From positions 67,501 through 90,000 of the forward strand of contig NW_026729170.1 in NCBI RefSeq assembly GCF_030272615.1: 22,500 nt of DNA, written 5' to 3'. Shown here one piece after another: positions 18,417-22,500 of this stretch. Each line of letters starts with the position of its first letter. Positions within the stretch are counted from its first letter, which is position 1. The DNA is from Cryptomeria japonica. Lineage: Eukaryota > Streptophyta > Pinopsida > Cupressales > Cupressaceae. Both the position numbers and the translations under genes were made by a program. The notes below the pieces were generated by a model. The model was given only the letters and a program-made list of their open reading frames with translations, was not told the DNA's origin and did no database searches.

Positions 18417-19149
18417 CTTCTTGTCAAGTTTTAGTCGTCGGGACTCATTTCGAGCCTTAGAGGTCGTTTCTTGTCCGGTTGCCCTGTCTTCGACCTGGGA
18501 ACCCAATTTTGGTCCTCGGGTCCCATTTTTTTTTGTCTCGCATCCCACTTTTGGCCTGTGGCCTTTTCGGGGTCGATTCTCGTTTTGGGCATCAGAGCAT
18601 GTTTCTTCTCCTAAAACCCAATATTTGTTTATTAAGTCTCGGAACACATTTTTGTTCTCGTGGACCCATCATGGGTCTTGGAACGCATTTGTGGTCCTTG
18701 GGTCCCATTTTGCATCCCGAAACTTGTGTTTTGGTGCTTGATCCCTATTTTGGGTGCCCACCTTGCACCAAGTGCGCACCCGGGGCAAACCGAGCGCCTT
18801 GGTGCACCGGGGCAAGATCGAGCGTGCACCCGAGGCGCCCCGAACATGCACCAAGGTGCACTCGGCCCACATGTGAGCGCAGGTCGTTGCGCCCGAGGTG
18901 GTGTGTGGGCACCGCGTTGCAGACGGGACACTGCACGCACACGACGCCCCCTACAGGTGCACGCACGTAGGCCGGGCCGGGTGCACACCCGACGCCCTAG
19001 CAAGGTGCGCGCACCCGGGCAGGGCTCACACTTGGCGAACGGGGCGCACTTCGCGAGGGAGGGTGTGCACCTCGACGGGGGTGGGTGGCCGGGGTGGATT
19101 CGCACGTGGGTCGCGGTTTGCTAAGTACACACTGCGACAAGCTCATAAC
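18417..19149. other. 5S upstream spacer, copy 2, no gene seen
   Basis: Counterpart of 10481-11213 with one substitution noticed (C at 11017, A at 18953). Confidence 0.8.
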
Positions 19150-19267
19150 GGGTGCGATCATACCAGCGTTAGTGCACCGGATCCCATCAGAACTCCGCAG
19201 TTAAGCGCGCTTGGGCCGGAGTAGTACTGGGATGGGTGACCTCCCGGGAAGTCCCGGTGTTGCACCC
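19150..19267 (+). rRNA. 5S ribosomal RNA gene, copy 2
   Basis: A 118-bp gene identical to copy 1 except G at 19168 where copy 1 has A (CCAGCGTTAGTG versus CCAGCATTAGTG). The closing helix, A box (about 19199-19216), intermediate element and C box (about 19229-19253) are intact. It lies exactly 7,936 bp from copy 1 in the same orientation. The differing base is outside the internal control region, so it is not expected to stop transcription. Confidence 0.97.
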
Positions 19268-19273
19268 TTTTTT
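19268..19273 (+). terminator. Pol III T6 terminator of 5S copy 2
   Basis: T6 directly after the gene, as in copy 1. Confidence 0.85.
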
Positions 19274-19786
19274 AGTTTTTCGCCGGGCATCGCAATGCTA
19301 TTTGAATAAACCTTTTGCCCGTTTGCGTTCTCGTCGGGGCCGGGCCGGGCCGGGGTGCGCTGCCCGCACTACCGCGCGCGCGGGGGCGACACCGAGCGCG
19401 CACCCGAGGCGCCCCGAGCACACAGGCCACGGTGCAACCCGGGCGTTGTGCGCGCACCCCGGTGCGCCCGAGGTGCTGCGCGCGCACCCAGGTGAAATCG
19501 GTGTGCACCTCGGCCAGTGCGCGCTCGGTCGAGTCGTGCACGTTGGCCAAGGTGCACGGTGATGTTTCTTACTCTAAGGTTCCGCACCAGACGCCCGGGA
19601 CAGGTGAGCGAAGCTGGGCGGGGCCGGGTGCGCGGCCGGGGCAGGTGCACGCAGCTGGAGAGAGCTTTGGAGCACACTTCGGAGCGCACCAATGATGCGC
19701 TCCATTCAAAAGTTTCCTGAAAAGGCAAAAAAAGTTGAGATTATAGAATTTCCCACTTGAGAGATTGTAAAAAAAAAAAATTTAAA
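19274..19786. other. GC-rich spacer downstream of 5S, copy 2, no gene seen
   Basis: Counterpart of 11338-11850. Three substitutions were noticed, at 19289, 19411 and 19537; the last changes CGCGCACG to CGTGCACG, a CpG transition. Confidence 0.75.
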
Positions 19787-22500
19787 ATGAAGGAAACGCG
19801 GGTGCCAAGGTGTGCGCAGCCCAGCCAAGGTGTGCGCACCAAGGCGCCCACCCTGGCGAAGGTGCACGCAAGGTGCGCACCCGAGGCAAACCGGACAATT
19901 AACCCAACTTTCGACTTCGCGCGCACCTTGGAGCGCACTTCGGAGCGCTCCTTGGTGCGCACCAATCTTGGGCACCTCGGAGTGCACCATGGCGCCCACC
20001 AAGGTGCGCACCCGGGGCAAACCGAGCTCCGACTTCGTGCGCACCTTGGAGCGCACGAAAGGTGCGCACCATGGCGCCCACCAAGGTGCGCAGCCCAGCC
20101 AAGGCGTGCGCATCAAGGTGCGCACCCTGGCGAAGGTGCGCACCCGGGGCAAACCGAGCTCCGACTTCGTGCGCACCTTGGAGCGCACAAAAGGTGCGCA
20201 ACCCAGCCAAGGTGTGCGCACCCCGGTCAAACCGAGCTCCGAATCGTGCGCACCAGAGGTGCACGCCATCGTGCGCACCTTGGAGCACACTTCGGAGCCC
20301 TCCTTGGTGCGCGCCGATGTTGCGCACCTCGGAGCGCACCCGGGGAAAACAATGCAATTAACCCGACTTTCGACTTCGTGGGCACCTCGGAGCGCTCTCG
20401 GGTTCGCACCTCGGAGCACACCGAGGTGCGCACCTTTGATGCGCTGCCTTCACCAATTTCCAGAAAAGGCAAGAAAACATTGAGAAGGTGTGCGCACCGA
20501 GGTGCCCACCCTGGCGAAGGTGCACGCGAGGTGCGCACCCGGGGCAAACCGGGCTCCGACTTCGTGCACGCCGCACCTTGGAGCACACTTCGGAGCGCTC
20601 CTTGGTGCGCACCAGGGCGCGCAACCCAGCCGAGGTGCCCACCCCGGCGAAGGTGCACGCGAGGTGCGCACCCGGGGCAAACCGGGCTCCGACTTCGTGC
20701 ACGCCATGGTGCCCACCGCGGCGAAGGTGCACGCGAGGTGCGCACCCGGGGCAAACCGGGCTCCGACTTCGTGCACGCCGCACCTTGGAGCACACTTCGG
20801 AGCGCTCCTTGGTGCGCACCATGGTGCCCACCAGGGCGCGCAACCCCGCCGAAGGTGCACGCGAGGTGCGCACCCGGGGCAAACCGGGCTCCGACTTCGT
20901 GCACGCCGCACCTTGGAGCACACTTCGGAGCGCTCCTTGGTGCGCACCATGGTGCCCACCAGGGCGCGCAACCCCGCCGAAGGTGCACGCGAGGTGCGCA
21001 CCCGGGGCAAACCGGGCTCCGACTTCGTGCACGCCGCACCTTGGAGCACACTTCGGAGCGCTCCTTGGTGCGCACCAGGGCGCGCAACCCAGCCGAGGTG
21101 CCCACCCCGGCGAAGGTGCGTACCCGGGGCAAACCGGGCTCCGACTTCGTGCACGCCGCACCTTGGAGCACACTTCGGAGCGCTCCTTGGTGCGCACCAT
21201 GGTGCCCACCAGGCCGCGCAACCCAGCCAAGGTGTGCGCACCAAGGTGCACGCGAGGTGCGCACCCGGGGCAAACCGGGGTCCGACTTCGTGCACGCCGC
21301 ACCTTGGAGCACACATCGGGGCGCTCCCGGGTTCGCACCGGCGTTGCGCACCGTGGTGGGCACCTCGGAGCACACCAAGGTGGGCAGCGAGGTGCGCACC
21401 TTTGATGCGATGCCTTCACTAATTTCCATAAAAGGCAAAAAAAAAACGAGATTTTAAAATTTCCGTTTTGAAAGATAGTGAGAAAAAGGGAATGCTGGTG
21501 CCATCTTGAGCCCGCCCTGGTGCGCAGCCCAGCCAAGGTGTGCGCACCAAGGTGCCCACCCTGGCGAAGGTGCGCGCCCGGGCAATTAACCCAACTTCCA
21601 ACTTCGCGCGCGCCAGGGTGGGAGCGCACCCAACAACCGGGCCTGGGAAGAGCCAATGCGAGAAACCCCACCAAACGCTCTGACAAAAAAAGAGGGGGCG
21701 CTCCAGTAACCCCGCTTCGGAGCGCACCCTGGGCAAACCCAGCCAAGGTGCCCACCCCGGCCAAGGTGCAGGCGAGGTGCGCACCCGGGGCAAACCGGGC
21801 TCCGACAACGTGCACGCCGCACCTTGGAGCACACTTCGTAGCGCTCCCGGGTGCGCACCTCAGAGCACACCAAGGTGGGCAGCGAGGTGCGCACCTTTGA
21901 TGCGCTGCCTTCACTAATTTCCAGAAAAGGCAAAAAAAAAAGGAGATTTTAAAATTTCCGTTTTGAAAGATAGTGAAAAAAACGGAACGCGCGTGCCATC
22001 TTGAGCCCGCCCTGGTGCGCAGCCCAGGTAAGGTGCCCACCCTGGCAAAGGTGCGCACCCGGGCAATTAACCCTACTTCCGACTTCGTGCGCGCCAGGGT
22101 GGCAACCGGGCCTCGGAAGAGCCAATGCGAGAAACCCCACCAAACGCTCCGACAAAAAAAGAGGCGGCGCTCCAATAACCCCGCTTCGGAGCGCAGCCGG
22201 GGCAAACCCAGCCAAGGTGCCCACCCCGACGAAGGTGCACGCGAGGTGCGCACCCGGGGCAAACCGGGCTCCGACAACGTGCACGCAGCACCTTGGAGCA
22301 CACTTCGAAGCACTCCCGGGTGCCCACCGGCGTTGCGCACCGTGGTGGGCAGCGAGGTGCGCACCTTTGATGCGCTGCCTTCACTAATTTCCAGAAAAAG
22401 GCAAAAAAAAATGAGATTTTAAAATTTCCGTTTTGAAAGATAGTGAAAAAAAAGGAACGCGGGTGCCATCTTGAGCCCGCCCTGGTGCGCAGCCCAGGCA
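19787..22500. repeat. GC-rich modular arrays, copy 2 (partial)
   Basis: Same modules as 11850 onward. A/T-rich islands start at about 19693 (degenerate), 20435 (short), 21401, 21896 and 22366. CCAAT-containing modules are at 21634-21732 and 22103-22200. The window ends inside the unit that follows the island at 22366. No gene is called. Confidence 0.92.

Larger units (their letters stand above)
17895..22500. repeat. Higher-order repeat, copy 2 (partial, runs off the window)
   Basis: Matches copy 1 from 9959 at offset 7,936, changing to 7,862 after two deletions. One is a 63-bp module (copy 1 about 13098-13160); the other is 11 bp (copy 1 about 13246-13256). 4.6 kb is visible. Confidence 0.95.

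Noticed and set aside
1-22500. 18S, 5.8S or 26S rRNA sequence
   Set aside because: Searched by eye for well-known conserved segments on both strands; none seen. The 35S link is therefore inference.

Overview
The window is non-coding ribosomal-DNA spacer from a land-plant nuclear genome. The only classical genes are two near-identical 5S rRNA genes on the + strand (11214-11331 and 19150-19267). They carry the internal control region and are followed by a T6 Pol III terminator. The gene body resembles the 5S type I associate with gymnosperms and other non-flowering land plants (GC-rich A-box region, CCGCAGTTAAGCGCGC). That is recall rather than a database search, and I do not name a species. 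Every other long open frame lies in GC-rich tandem repeats, occurs in several frames at once and has low-complexity composition; I annotate no protein gene.

Layout from left to right. (1) 1-3985: about 21 copies of a 188-bp tandem repeat. (2) 3986-5300: three diverged ~440-490-bp repeats, each with a TATATAAG box (TATATAGGGG-type on the minus strand) and a long inverted repeat 32-33 bp from it. (3) 5380-5720: a ~38-57-bp repeat. (4) 5659-6860: repeats spaced exactly 311 bp, each with the same box. (5) 6866-7510: a 52-bp near-palindromic minisatellite. (6) 7560-8575: 157-bp repeats, again each with the box. (7) 8585-10480: short-motif and G/T-rich degenerate minisatellites. (8) 10480-11213: 5S upstream spacer, then the 5S gene. 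(9) 11338-17894: GC-rich modular arrays built around GGTGCGCACC and punctuated by A/T-rich islands. (10) 17895-22500: the start of a second copy of the 9959-17894 block, giving a 7,936-bp higher-order repeat.

Interpretation (inference): this looks like the interior of a very large 35S rDNA intergenic spacer with 5S genes embedded in it. The 13 boxes, read on the minus strand, match the plant RNA polymerase I initiation consensus TATATA(A/G)GGGG. If so, 35S transcription runs right to left: spacer promoters at 8.5-5.8 kb, promoter-proximal copies at 5.3-4.3 kb, and the 188-bp array in the external transcribed spacer leading to an 18S gene left of the window. The 5S genes would then be on the opposite strand to 35S. 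No 18S, 5.8S or 26S sequence lies in the window, so the 35S link is unproven. Alternatives are a giant-unit 5S array or a satellite derived from rDNA spacer.
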